In this document: piece by piece, positions 9,509-17,911 of the stretch
Layout: every line of letters begins with the position of its first letter
Position numbering within the stretch: position 1 is the first letter of the stretch
Assembly (NCBI GenBank): GCA_903915535.1
Contig: CAIWTJ010000104.1
Location: 1 to 35,302 of the forward strand
Source: Enhydrobacter aerosaccus
GTDB taxonomy: Bacteria; Pseudomonadota; Alphaproteobacteria; Reyranellales; Reyranellaceae
Direction: 5' to 3'
Length of the DNA stretch: 35,302 nucleotides
Notes under the pieces: model-generated
Databases searched by the model: none
The model's input: the letters and a program-made list of their open reading frames with translations, nothing else
Told to the model about the DNA's origin: nothing
Program-made: the position numbers and the translations under genes

Positions 9509-10248
9509 TGAGCACCGAAGCCATCGCTTTCGTGCTCGGAGTCTTCTTCATCGCCGGAATCGTCAAAGGCCTCGTCGGCATCGGCTTGCCGACCATCACG
9601 CTCGCGCTCACCTCGTTTCTCCTGCCGCTCTCCGACATGATCGCGCTGATTGCGCTGCCGACGGTCGCCGCCAATCTTTGGCAGGCTGCGGTGGGCGGGC
9701 ATTTCAAGAAGATCGTGCGGCGGCAGTGGCCGCTGATCGTGCCGATGACCCTCACGCTCTTCCTCACCATGTGGCTGATCGGCCGGAAGACGCCGCAATG
9801 GGCATTCCTGGTCCTGGCCACGATCCTGGTGGTCTATGGCGGCCTCGGGCTGCTGCGCATCCGGCTGCACATCCATGCCGATCTCGAGAAGCCGCTGGCC
9901 CCCGTCATCGGCGTGATCTCGGGCGTTGTTGCGGGCCTGATCGGCGTGCCGGTCGTGCCGCTGATGCCTTATATGCAAGGTCTCGACGTCAAGCCGGTCG
10001 AGCTTGTGCAAAGCCTTGGCGTCATCGTGAGCATCGCCTCGCTGGTGCTCACGGCGTCCCTGCTGAGATTCGGCCTGCTCGACCAGCATCACGTGATCGT
10101 GTCGGCCATCGCGATCGTGCCGGCCGTCGGCGGCCAGACAGTTGGCGCCCTGATCCGCCAGCGGCTGTCGATCGAGCAATTCCGGCTGGTCGTGTTCTGG
10201 GCCCTGCTGCTGACCGGGCTCTATACTTTCGCCAGCCGGCTGTTGTGA
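9508..10248 (+). CDS. TauE/SafE family membrane transporter
   Basis: A 246-residue protein with about eight hydrophobic helices arranged as two repeated halves, each opening with a glycine-rich helix (GIVKGLVGIGLPTITLAL near the start; PVIGVISGVVAGLIGVPVVPL in the middle). This is the pattern of the TauE/SafE (DUF81) family, linked to export or uptake of sulfite, sulfoacetate and other organic anions. The substrate here is unknown. The ATG overlaps the ubiB stop codon by one base, so translation is very likely coupled. A membrane transporter between ubiB and coaBC is an insertion into an otherwise cofactor-biosynthesis block. Confidence 0.85.
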   Translation: MSTEAIAFVLGVFFIAGIVKGLVGIGLPTITLALTSFLLPLSDMIALIALPTVAANLWQAAVGGHFKKIVRRQWPLIVPMTLTLFLTMWLIGRKTPQWAFLVLATILVVYGGLGLLRIRLHIHADLEKPLAPVIGVISGVVAGLIGVPVVPLMPYMQGLDVKPVELVQSLGVIVSIASLVLTASLLRFGLLDQHHVIVSAIAIVPAVGGQTVGALIRQRLSIEQFRLVVFWALLLTGLYTFASRLL

Positions 10249-10261
10249 TATCCTCAAGCCC

Positions 10262-11488
10262 ATGTTGAACGGCAAGCGGGTTCTCCTGATCGTCGCGGGC
10301 GGTATCGCGGCCTTCAAGTGCCATGACCTCATTCGCAAGCTGCGCGGCCAGGGCGCGCACGTGCGCTGCGTGCTGACCGATGCAGGTGCCAGGTTCGTGA
10401 CGCCGCTGTCGCTTCAGGCGCTGAGCGAAGACAAGGTCTACACCGACATGTTCTCGCTGACTGACGAGAGCGAGATGGGCCACATCCAGCTGTCACGCGA
10501 CGCCGATCTTCTCGTGGTCGCGCCCGCGACCGCCAACATCCTGGCGCGCATGGCGGCCGGCATGGCCGACGATCTTGCCGCCACCGTGCTGCTGGCCACC
10601 GACAAGCCGGTGCTGGCCGCGCCCGCGATGAACGTCCGCATGTGGTCGCACGCCGCGACCGTGGCCAACGTCGAGACCCTGAAGAAGCGCGGCATCACCT
10701 TCGTCGGCCCCAACGACGGCGCGATGGCCTGCAACGAATACGGTCCCGGCCGCATGTCCGAGCCGGCGGAGATCGTGACCGCCATCGAAGCGCTGCTGAC
10801 GACGAGCAGTGCCCTCAAGGGCAAGCGCGCGCTCGTGACCTCGGGTCCGACGCGCGAGGCGATCGATCCGGTCCGCTATATCTCCAATCACTCGTCGGGC
10901 AAGCAGGGCCACGCCATCGCCTCGGCGTTGGCGCGGCTCGGCGCCGACGTGACGCTGGTCAGCGGCCCGGTGAACGTCGCCGATCCTGTGGGCGTGAAGC
11001 TCGTGAAGATCGAGTCGGCCGACCAGATGCTCGAGGCCTGTCTCGCCGCTGGCAAGCTGGACGTGGCGATCTTCGCCGCCGCCGTCGCCGACTGGAAGTC
11101 GGCCAAACCCGCCGATGCGAAGATCAAGAAGAAGCCGGGCGCGCCGCCGCCCGCGCTCGAACTCACGCCCAATCCCGACATCCTCGCGACCGTATCCAAG
11201 CCCGGCGCGCAGCGCCCGACCCTCGTGGTGGGCTTCGCTGCCGAAACCGAGAACCTCGTCGCCAACGCCATCGACAAGCGCACGCGCAAGGGCTGCGACT
11301 GGATCGTGGCCAACGATGTGTCGCCCGCGACGGGCACGTTCGGCGGCGAACGCAATACGGTTCACCTGGTCACCGCCGACGGCGTCGAGGAGTGGCCCAC
11401 CCTGGCCAAGGACGAAGTAGCGGCCCGGCTGGCCGACAGGATTGCCCAACAACTCGGCCGTCCGCGCGCCGTGAAGGCTGCGGAGTAA
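10262..11488 (+). CDS. coaBC: Bifunctional phosphopantothenoylcysteine decarboxylase/synthetase
   Basis: Carries out two consecutive steps of coenzyme A synthesis: CTP-dependent joining of cysteine to 4'-phosphopantothenate (CoaB), then FMN-dependent decarboxylation to 4'-phosphopantetheine (CoaC). 408 residues. The CoaC half (about 1-180) shows the catalytic His74 in MGHIQLSRDADLL, the PAMN motif at 121-124 and the active-site Cys157 in MACNEYGPGRM. The CoaB half (from about 188) shows the nucleotide-binding ALVTSGPTREAIDPVRYISN segment, SSGKQGHAIA, AAVADWK, the lysine run KIKKK, and FAAET. ATG start 13 bases after the transporter gene. coaE, the last step of the pathway, is elsewhere in this window. 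Confidence 0.96.
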   Translation: MLNGKRVLLIVAGGIAAFKCHDLIRKLRGQGAHVRCVLTDAGARFVTPLSLQALSEDKVYTDMFSLTDESEMGHIQLSRDADLLVVAPATANILARMAAGMADDLAATVLLATDKPVLAAPAMNVRMWSHAATVANVETLKKRGITFVGPNDGAMACNEYGPGRMSEPAEIVTAIEALLTTSSALKGKRALVTSGPTREAIDPVRYISNHSSGKQGHAIASALARLGADVTLVSGPVNVADPVGVKLVKIESADQMLEACLAAGKLDVAIFAAAVADWKSAKPADAKIKKKPGAPPPALELTPNPDILATVSKPGAQRPTLVVGFAAETENLVANAIDKRTRKGCDWIVANDVSPATGTFGGERNTVHLVTADGVEEWPTLAKDEVAARLADRIAQQLGRPRAVKAAE

Positions 11489-11494
11489 GCGAAC

Positions 11495-11977
11495 ATGGCC
11501 GACGTCGAACGAGTCGAGATCGAGATCGTTCGCCTGCCGCATGGGCATGACCTCGCGCTTCCCGACTACGCCACCGCCGCCGCGGCCGGTGCCGATCTTC
11601 TGGCCGCGATCGACCAGGACATCGAGCTGGCGCCGATGGACCGGAAGATCGTCCCGACCGGCATCTCGATTGCCCTGCCGGTGGGCTTCGAGGCCCAGGT
11701 CCGCCCGCGCTCCGGGCTGGCCGCCAAGAACGGCATCACGGTCGCCAATGCGCCCGGAACCATCGACGCCGACTATCGCGGCGAGGTGGGCGTGATCCTG
11801 ATCAACCTCGGCAAGGAGCCCTTCCGCATCACCCGCGGCATGCGAATTGCACAGCTCGTCGTGGCGCGTCACGCGCGGGCTGTCTGGACCGAGGTCAAGG
11901 AACTCGGCCGAACGGACCGCGGCGGCGGCGGCTTCGGCTCGACGGGGGTTTCCGCGGAGCCGACCCGAAAGGCCTGA
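11495..11977 (+). CDS. dut: Deoxyuridine 5'-triphosphate nucleotidohydrolase
   Basis: Trimeric dUTPase that hydrolyses dUTP to dUMP and pyrophosphate, keeping uracil out of DNA and feeding thymidylate synthesis. 160 residues. The five family motifs are visible: AGADLLAA near 31-38 (I), [11 protein letters not shown] at 70-80 (II), [10 protein letters not shown] at 88-97 with the catalytic Asp91 and neighbouring Asp93 (III), RGMRIAQLV near 114-122 (IV), and the flexible glycine-rich [10 protein letters not shown] at 142-151 (V). It begins 6 bases after coaBC, a pairing that is common in proteobacteria, and is the last gene of the ubiE-to-dut run. Confidence 0.96.
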   Translation: MADVERVEIEIVRLPHGHDLALPDYATAAAAGADLLAAIDQDIELAPMDRKIVPTGISIALPVGFEAQVRPRSGLAAKNGITVANAPGTIDADYRGEVGVILINLGKEPFRITRGMRIAQLVVARHARAVWTEVKELGRTDRGGGGFGSTGVSAEPTRKA

Positions 11978-12005
11978 TACGACGGGGGCTAAGACGGACG
12001 CGGGT

Positions 12006-12455
12006 ATGCCTCGGCTCAGCAAAAAGACGATGTTCGCCATCGAGGCAGTGCTCGACGTGGCCTTCCACGTCGGGGAGCATCCGGTGCGCAGCGGTGACAT
12101 CACCGAGCGGCAACGCATTCCCAAGCGTTACCTCGAGCAGGTCCTCCAACATCTAGTGCGTGCCGGCATCCTGTCGGGCAAGCGCGGTCCGCGTGGCGGC
12201 TATCGCCTCGGCCGCGACCGCTCGCAGATCACGCTGGGCGAAGTGGTCCGGGTGGTCCGGATGCTCGAAGCCGAGACCGAGCCCAATGACTTGTCGGTGG
12301 GCTCGCCGCTGGCCCACGAGATCGTCTGGCCGACCTGGGAGAAGCTGCGCGAAGACCTGATGACCAAGCTCGACACGATCACGATCGACGAGCTCTGCCA
12401 GCGTGCCCGCGCAAAGGGCATCGGGGCTACGGAAAAGGCTCCTGTAGCGGCGTAG
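12006..12455 (+). CDS. Rrf2 family transcriptional regulator without an Fe-S cysteine cluster
   Basis: A 149-residue winged-helix regulator. The family pattern is clear: an N-terminal LSKKTMFAIEAVLDVAFH, a recognition-helix region ERQRIPKRYLEQVLQHLVRAGILSGKRGPRGGYRLGRD, and the conserved ITLGEVVRVV. The three closely spaced cysteines that bind a 2Fe-2S cluster in IscR, NsrR and RirA are missing; the only cysteine is in the C-terminal DELCQRAR. It is therefore more like a CymR-type apo regulator that senses through protein partners or small ligands (inference). It starts 28 bases after dut and precedes the PcaC-like gene by 44 bases, so either could be in its unit. Confidence 0.85.
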   Translation: MPRLSKKTMFAIEAVLDVAFHVGEHPVRSGDITERQRIPKRYLEQVLQHLVRAGILSGKRGPRGGYRLGRDRSQITLGEVVRVVRMLEAETEPNDLSVGSPLAHEIVWPTWEKLREDLMTKLDTITIDELCQRARAKGIGATEKAPVAA

Positions 12456-12499
12456 TTCGCGCCGGGTCTATGGTCCGTCCGTTTTCAACGGAGGATCAG

Positions 12500-12925
12500 A
12501 TGGCCAAGGCCAAGGCAAAAACCAAAGCGAAGCCCAACCCGCGCAACAAGAAGCTCTACGACGCGGGCATGAAGATGCGCAAGGAAGTGCTGGGTGCCGC
12601 CTATGTCGACAATTCGATGGCCGGCGCCGCCAACGACGAGTTCATGATGTCGTTCCAGGACATCACCACCGAATATTGCTGGGGCTATGCCTGGACGCGG
12701 CCGGGTCTGCCGAAGAAGACGCGCTCGATGCTGAACCTCGCCATGCTGGCCGCCCTCAACCGCGGACCCGAGCTCAAGCTGCACATCAACGGTGCGCTGA
12801 ACAACGGCCTGACCAAGGCAGAGATCAAGGAGATCTTCCTGCAGGTCGCGATCTACTGCGGCATTCCCGCCAGCCTCGACGCCTTCAAGACCGCGAGCGG
12901 CGTCTTCAAGGACCGCGGCATCTGA
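12500..12925 (+). CDS. Carboxymuconolactone decarboxylase (PcaC-like) protein
   Basis: A 141-residue small alpha-helical protein of the CMD family. PcaC converts 4-carboxymuconolactone to beta-ketoadipate enol-lactone in protocatechuate breakdown. The sequence has the PcaC-type pattern: YVDNSM, DITTEYCWGYAWTRPGLPKKTRSMLNLAMLAALNR, ELKLHINGALNNG, TKAEIKEIFLQVAIYCGIPAS. The residue before VAIYCG is Gln where many family members have His, so true decarboxylase activity is not certain. The N-terminus is lysine-rich (KAKAKTKAKP). The ATG start is chosen for GGAGG 7 bases upstream. No other pca genes are in the window, but pobA, which makes protocatechuate, lies about 6 kb upstream. It is followed by an overlapping GNAT frame. 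Confidence 0.82.
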   Translation: MAKAKAKTKAKPNPRNKKLYDAGMKMRKEVLGAAYVDNSMAGAANDEFMMSFQDITTEYCWGYAWTRPGLPKKTRSMLNLAMLAALNRGPELKLHINGALNNGLTKAEIKEIFLQVAIYCGIPASLDAFKTASGVFKDRGI

Positions 12926-13398
12926 TCGCCAGGATACGCGGTGCGCGGGCGGGCGAAGCCGGCCAGCTCACCGCGCTCTGTCTTCGCTCGAAGGCGCATT
13001 GGGGCTATGACGCGGCCTTCATGGCGCTCTGCGTGCCGTCGCTGACGATGAGCGAGGCGAGCATCGCGGAGGGCCGCGTGCTGGTGGCAGTCGACGGGGC
13101 CGGCCGGACCATCGGCACGGTCAGCGTTGGCCGCGACGCTGACGCCGCCGAGCTTGCGCTGATGTTCGTCGAGCCCGCTGCCATGGGCAGCGGGACCGGG
13201 CGCCTGCTGTTCGAGGCGGCGACGGACCTCGCGCGCAAACTCGGCCATCGGCGCATGACGATCCTGGCCGATGTCAACGCCGCGCCGTTCTACGAGCGCA
13301 TGGGCGCGCGCTTCCTGCGAAACGAGCCGTCGGATGCGATTCCCGGCCGGTTCCTGCCGTTCTATGAATACGACCTCACCTCAGGAGTGCCGTCATGA
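12922..13398 (+). CDS. GNAT family N-acetyltransferase, probable non-ATG start
   Basis: About 158 residues of acetyl-CoA-dependent acetyltransferase fold. The N-terminal IRGARAGEAGQLTALCLRSKAHWGYDAAF matches a common GNAT subgroup opening. The acetyl-CoA-binding loop is in VEPAAMGSGTGRLLFEAATDLARKLG, followed by the C-terminal FYERMGARFL strand-helix. There is no in-frame ATG, GTG or TTG that keeps the first strand and helix; the first ATG, at 13021, would lose about 33 residues of the fold. A CTG at 12922 overlaps the PcaC-like stop codon (CTGA), which would give coupling by overlap. The exact start is therefore uncertain. Its own stop overlaps the next gene in ATGA. The substrate is unknown. 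Confidence 0.75.
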   Translation: MIARIRGARAGEAGQLTALCLRSKAHWGYDAAFMALCVPSLTMSEASIAEGRVLVAVDGAGRTIGTVSVGRDADAAELALMFVEPAAMGSGTGRLLFEAATDLARKLGHRRMTILADVNAAPFYERMGARFLRNEPSDAIPGRFLPFYEYDLTSGVPS

Positions 13399-14303
13399 CC
13401 CCGCTCGCCCCGCCTGCCACCATCGCCTTCATCGGTCTCGGCATGATGGGACGCCCGATGGCGACGCGGCTCGTCGAAGCGGGCTTCAAGCTCAGGGTGT
13501 TCGACGTCTCGCAGAAGGCCGTGTCGGATTTCGTCGGCGCCCATCCCTCGGCGCTGGCAACGGCCTCGGCAAAGGCCGCGGCGCAAGGGGCGTCGGCGCT
13601 GATTACCATGCTGCCGGACGGCAAGATCGTGCGCCAGGCGGTGCTCGAAGGCCGCGACCCCGCGGTCGACGGTCTTGCGCCGGGCGCGCTGGTGCTCGAC
13701 ATGAGCTCGTCCAATCCGGTCGACACGCAGAAGCTGGCGCGCGATCTCGCGGCAAAGGGCCTGGCGCTGCTCGATGCGCCGGTGTCGGGCGGCGTGAAGC
13801 GTGCGGTCGACGGCTCGCTCAGCATCATGGTGGGCGGCGGTGCTGCCGATCTCGAACGCGCGCGGCCGGTGTTCGGCGCCATGGGCAAGACCATCACGCT
13901 CTGCGGTCCGGCCGGCGCCGGTCATGCGCTGAAGGCGCTGAACAACTATCTCTCGGCGGCAGGACTCGTGGCGATGTGCGAGGCGCTGGTGGTGGGTGAG
14001 GCGTTCGGTCTCGATCCTGGCACCATGGTCGACGTGTTCAACACCTCGACCGGCAAGAGCAACGCCACCGAGGTGAAGGGTCGGCAGCAGGTCGTGTCGC
14101 GCGCCTTTGCGGCGGGCTTCGCCACCAGCCTGATGGCCAAGGACCTGCGCACCGCGGGCGATGTCGCCAAGTTCCTGAAGCTCAGGATGCCCGGCCTCGA
14201 GCAGGCCGTGGCCTACTGGAACGACGCCGATGTGAAGCTGGGCAAGGGCTCCGACCACACCGAGATCTTCCGCTACGCCGAGATGCTGGCGGAGAGGGAC
14301 TGA
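13395..14303 (+). CDS. 3-hydroxyisobutyrate dehydrogenase-like beta-hydroxyacid dehydrogenase
   Basis: NAD(P)-dependent oxidoreductase of the beta-hydroxyacid dehydrogenase family (3-hydroxyisobutyrate, tartronate semialdehyde, glyoxylate reductases). 302 residues. Visible: the dinucleotide motif GLGMMG at 14-19, the substrate-binding DAPVSGGVKRA, the family motif GPAGAGHALKALNNYL containing the catalytic lysine, and the KDLRTAGD segment near the C-terminus. The substrate cannot be set from sequence. The start ATG overlaps the GNAT stop in ATGA, so it is translated with the GNAT gene. A strong promoter for rho begins right after it. Confidence 0.86.
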   Translation: MTPLAPPATIAFIGLGMMGRPMATRLVEAGFKLRVFDVSQKAVSDFVGAHPSALATASAKAAAQGASALITMLPDGKIVRQAVLEGRDPAVDGLAPGALVLDMSSSNPVDTQKLARDLAAKGLALLDAPVSGGVKRAVDGSLSIMVGGGAADLERARPVFGAMGKTITLCGPAGAGHALKALNNYLSAAGLVAMCEALVVGEAFGLDPGTMVDVFNTSTGKSNATEVKGRQQVVSRAFAAGFATSLMAKDLRTAGDVAKFLKLRMPGLEQAVAYWNDADVKLGKGSDHTEIFRYAEMLAERD

Positions 14304-14320
14304 AGGGTGCGGGCGGCCCT

Positions 14321-14349
14321 TTGACAGTCTGCGCCCGAATCCCTATATA
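14321..14349 (+). promoter_or_regulatory. Near-consensus sigma-70 promoter for rho
   Basis: TTGACA (14321-14326) is separated by exactly 17 bases from TATATA (14344-14349). This is the best promoter match noticed in the window, and it lies in the 185-base gap before rho. Transcription would start near 14357 and give a leader of about 130 bases. The prediction is from sequence only. Confidence 0.8.
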
Positions 14350-14360
14350 AACGCCACCCA

Positions 14361-14402
14361 GGGTCCCTGGCGCTGCCTCCCCGGCGGTGAACGACGGGAC
14401 CC
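14361..14402 (+). promoter_or_regulatory. Hairpin in the rho leader
   Basis: GGGTCCC (14361-14367) and GGGACCC (14396-14402) are exact reverse complements and would close a 28-base apical region a few bases after the predicted transcription start. rho genes are known to be autoregulated by Rho-dependent attenuation in their leaders; this structure plus the downstream pyrimidine-containing leader could serve that role (inference). Confidence 0.5.
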
Positions 14403-14488
14403 ATTCTGAACGTTAACTGCGCTGTTTTACCAAGCTCGGCCGCCCGGTCGTTCAAGCGCGTGCGTTATTTTCCAACGATTGAAGAGTT

Positions 14489-15870
<1,382 letters not shown>

Positions 15871-15871
<1 letters not shown>

Positions 15872-15930
15872 GCGCTAAGCGTCGCTTGGCGCTGGTGGGC
15901 GGCAGCGCATTCATATGCGCGAGAGCCCAC
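15871..15930. terminator. Hairpins in the convergent rho/thioesterase gap
   Basis: Directly after the rho stop, AGCGC...AAGCG-T-CGCTT...GCGCT can fold, and 15895-15930 holds a two-part stem: GTGGGC/GCCCAC outside and GCGCAT-TCAT-ATGCGC inside. Being near-symmetric and between convergent genes, it may stop transcription from both sides. No T-run is present. Confidence 0.5.
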
Positions 15931-15958
15931 GCGGTCCAGAATAGATAAGAACCGAAGA

Positions 15959-16390
15959 TCAGCTCTTCGGCCGATCTCCCGATCGCGCAAACACGGCGGA
16001 CGCATGAACGATGCGTTCGCCATTGCAGACCAGATAGCAGTTGGCGAAGGCCAGACGCCCGCCGACTTTCTGGACATCGACATGGGCCTCGACCCAGTCG
16101 CCGATCTTCGCCGATCCGGCAAAATCCGTCGTGACGCTGGCCGTGGTCAGCATCGGCGACGGCGTCTGGCTGCGCGTCGTGCGGTAGCCCAGCGAGATGT
16201 CGCACATCGTCATCAACAGGCCGCCGTGGGCGATGCCGCGGCCATTGGCGTGCTTGGGCTGGATGCGCAGGCCGATCACGAACGTGCCGTCGGCACTCTC
16301 GCGAAAGAAGAACGGCCCGTTGTGATCGAGGAACGGGCTCGACCGGAACAGCGGCTTGAATCCCTCCGGCGGATCGCTCTCTGCCGTCAC
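15959..16390 (-). CDS. PaaI-family hotdog-fold thioesterase
   Basis: A 143-residue acyl-CoA thioesterase of the hotdog fold. The signature HANGRGIAHGGLLMTMCDISLG carries the family HGG before the central helix, and TASVTTDFAGSAKIGDWVEAHVDVQKVGGRLAFANCYLV forms the following beta strands. The substrate is not evident. The GTG start overlaps the aroE stop codon (GTGA), so translation is coupled to aroE, which itself follows maf closely. This makes a three-gene run maf-aroE-thioesterase. Confidence 0.85.
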   Translation of the reverse strand: MTAESDPPEGFKPLFRSSPFLDHNGPFFFRESADGTFVIGLRIQPKHANGRGIAHGGLLMTMCDISLGYRTTRSQTPSPMLTTASVTTDFAGSAKIGDWVEAHVDVQKVGGRLAFANCYLVCNGERIVHASAVFARSGDRPKS

Positions 16391-17271
16391 GCTGCCAACA
16401 CCGCTGCGCGCTGCGCGTCGCTGACGGCGACCTTCTGGCCAAACCAGGCCTCGAAGCCCATGCGGCCCTGGTGCAGCAACATGCCCAGCCCATCGACGCA
16501 GCGGTTGCCGCGGGCGCGGGCGGCGGCCAGCAGCGGTGTTTCGAGCGGCACGGTGACGATGTCGTCGACGGCGGCGTCTTTGGGCAGGCGCGCGAGATCG
16601 ATGTCGAGCGGCGGCTGGCCCTTCATGCCGAGCGACGTCGTATTGACCAGCAAGGTCGCGTCCTCGAGGACGGCGTTGCGATCCTCCCAGCGCTCGATGG
16701 CGATGCGGCGGCCATCCGACGGCGTGAAGGCCGTGCCAAGCTCGACGGCTGACGATTGCGTGCGGTTGAGCAGGCGCAGCTCGGGCACGCCGGCATCCAC
16801 CAGGCTCGCGACCACGGCGCGCGCGGCGCCTCCGGCGCCCAGCACGACGACCGGACCCTTTGCGGCCGTCCAGCGTGGCGCACCGTCGATCAAGGCGGCG
16901 AGAAAGCCGAAGGCGTCGCTGTTGCGGCCTTCCAACGTGCCGTCGGCCCGCTTGATCACGGTGTTCACCGCGCCAATGCGCGCGGCGGCCGGATCGATGA
17001 CGTCGAGCAGCGGCAGGATATCGATCTTGTGCGGCATGGTGAGATTGCAGCCACGCACGTTGGGCGTCTTCTTCAGGAAGGCGACCAAGGTCTCGAGCGC
17101 TGCGCGGTTGGGCTCGACAGGCAAGCGGCCATAGTGCGCGTCGATGCCGTGCTGCTTCAGCCAGAAGCCGTGCAGCGCCGGCGAGCGCGAATGCTCGACC
17201 GGCCAGCCGACGATCGCGGCGAAGGGCCGGCCCTTCGCCTCGGTGAGGAGCGTGTCGTAGGCGCCGCTCAC
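16387..17271 (-). CDS. aroE: Shikimate 5-dehydrogenase
   Basis: NADPH-dependent reduction of 3-dehydroshikimate to shikimate in aromatic amino acid synthesis. 294 residues from a GTG start placed 7 bases after the maf stop; the longer frame upstream is an overlap with maf and has no family similarity. Visible: GWPVEHSRSPALHG at 22-35 with the shikimate-binding Ser-x-Ser, the catalytic lysine Lys82 in NLTMPHK, a NSDAFGF segment with the catalytic Asp, the NADP motif GAGGAARAV, the NRT ribose-phosphate site, NTTSLGM, and DGLGMLLHQGRMGFEAWFG. It lies between maf and the thioesterase on the minus strand. Confidence 0.95.
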   Translation of the reverse strand: MSGAYDTLLTEAKGRPFAAIVGWPVEHSRSPALHGFWLKQHGIDAHYGRLPVEPNRAALETLVAFLKKTPNVRGCNLTMPHKIDILPLLDVIDPAAARIGAVNTVIKRADGTLEGRNSDAFGFLAALIDGAPRWTAAKGPVVVLGAGGAARAVVASLVDAGVPELRLLNRTQSSAVELGTAFTPSDGRRIAIERWEDRNAVLEDATLLVNTTSLGMKGQPPLDIDLARLPKDAAVDDIVTVPLETPLLAAARARGNRCVDGLGMLLHQGRMGFEAWFGQKVAVSDAQRAAVLAA

Positions 17272-17278
17272 GCCGCGC

Positions 17279-17899
17279 TCACGCAGCCCTGTCCAGGCCC
17301 ACGCCGTGGCCTGCCAGGAAGGAGAGCAGCGGCAGCAACGGCAGGCCGAGGATGGTGAAGTAGTCGCCATCGACGCGGCTGAAGAGATGCGCGCCCAGGC
17401 CTTCGAGCTGATAGGCACCGACGCTGGTCAGCACGGCGTCGCCCGCGCGCGCGAGATAGGTGTCGAGGAAGGCCTCGTTGAACGGCCGCATGGTGAGCCG
17501 CGCACGCTCGTTCCAGTGCCACAGCCGGGCGCCGTTCTTCGCGACGACCACCGACGAGAAGAGCTCGTGCGTCTGGCCGCGCAGCGCCAGCAGTTGCTTG
17601 CGCGCCGCGGCCATGTCGGGCGGCTTGTTGAACAGGCGGCCGTTGCTGGCCAGGGTCGAATCGCCCCCGACGACGAAGGCGCCGGGACGACGGGAAGAGA
17701 CGCGAAGCGCCTTCATCTCGGCCAGGGCCTCGGCGATTTCCTGCGGCGAGGAACGCTGGGCCAGCAGGCTACGCGTGACTTCTTCTTCGTCGACGCCCGA
17801 GGGGTCGATCTCGAAGCTGAGGCCGGCATTGGCCATGAGCTGGCGGCGGGAGGGGCTGGTGGAGGCGAGGATGAGCGGGGAAAGGGAAGCGGGGGCCAT
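17279..17899 (-). CDS. maf: Maf/YceF family nucleoside triphosphate pyrophosphatase
   Basis: House-cleaning pyrophosphatase that removes non-canonical or modified nucleotides. 206 residues. Visible: LILASTSPSRRQLMANAGL (the Ser-rich phosphate-binding motif with paired arginines), VVGGDSTL with the catalytic-region aspartate, KPPDMAAARKQLLALRGQTHEL, and the C-terminal YQLEGLGAHLFSRVDGDYFTILGLPLLPLL. The pattern is closer to the YceF branch (7-methyl-GTP) than to the dTTP/UTP branch, but this is only a tendency. First gene of the maf-aroE-thioesterase unit. In many alphaproteobacteria maf, aroE, coaE and dnaQ are read in one direction; here they are split. Confidence 0.92.
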   Translation of the reverse strand: MAPASLSPLILASTSPSRRQLMANAGLSFEIDPSGVDEEEVTRSLLAQRSSPQEIAEALAEMKALRVSSRRPGAFVVGGDSTLASNGRLFNKPPDMAAARKQLLALRGQTHELFSSVVVAKNGARLWHWNERARLTMRPFNEAFLDTYLARAGDAVLTSVGAYQLEGLGAHLFSRVDGDYFTILGLPLLPLLSFLAGHGVGLDRAA

Positions 17900-17911
17900 G
17901 GAACAGGAAGG

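Noticed and set aside
10493..12124. 543-codon minus-strand frame opposite coaBC and dut
   Set aside because: Spans two well-supported genes in antisense and shows only Arg/Gly/His-rich shadow composition.
12006..12455. IscR/NsrR-type Fe-S sensor
   Set aside because: The Rrf2 protein lacks the three clustered cysteines needed for the Fe-S cluster.
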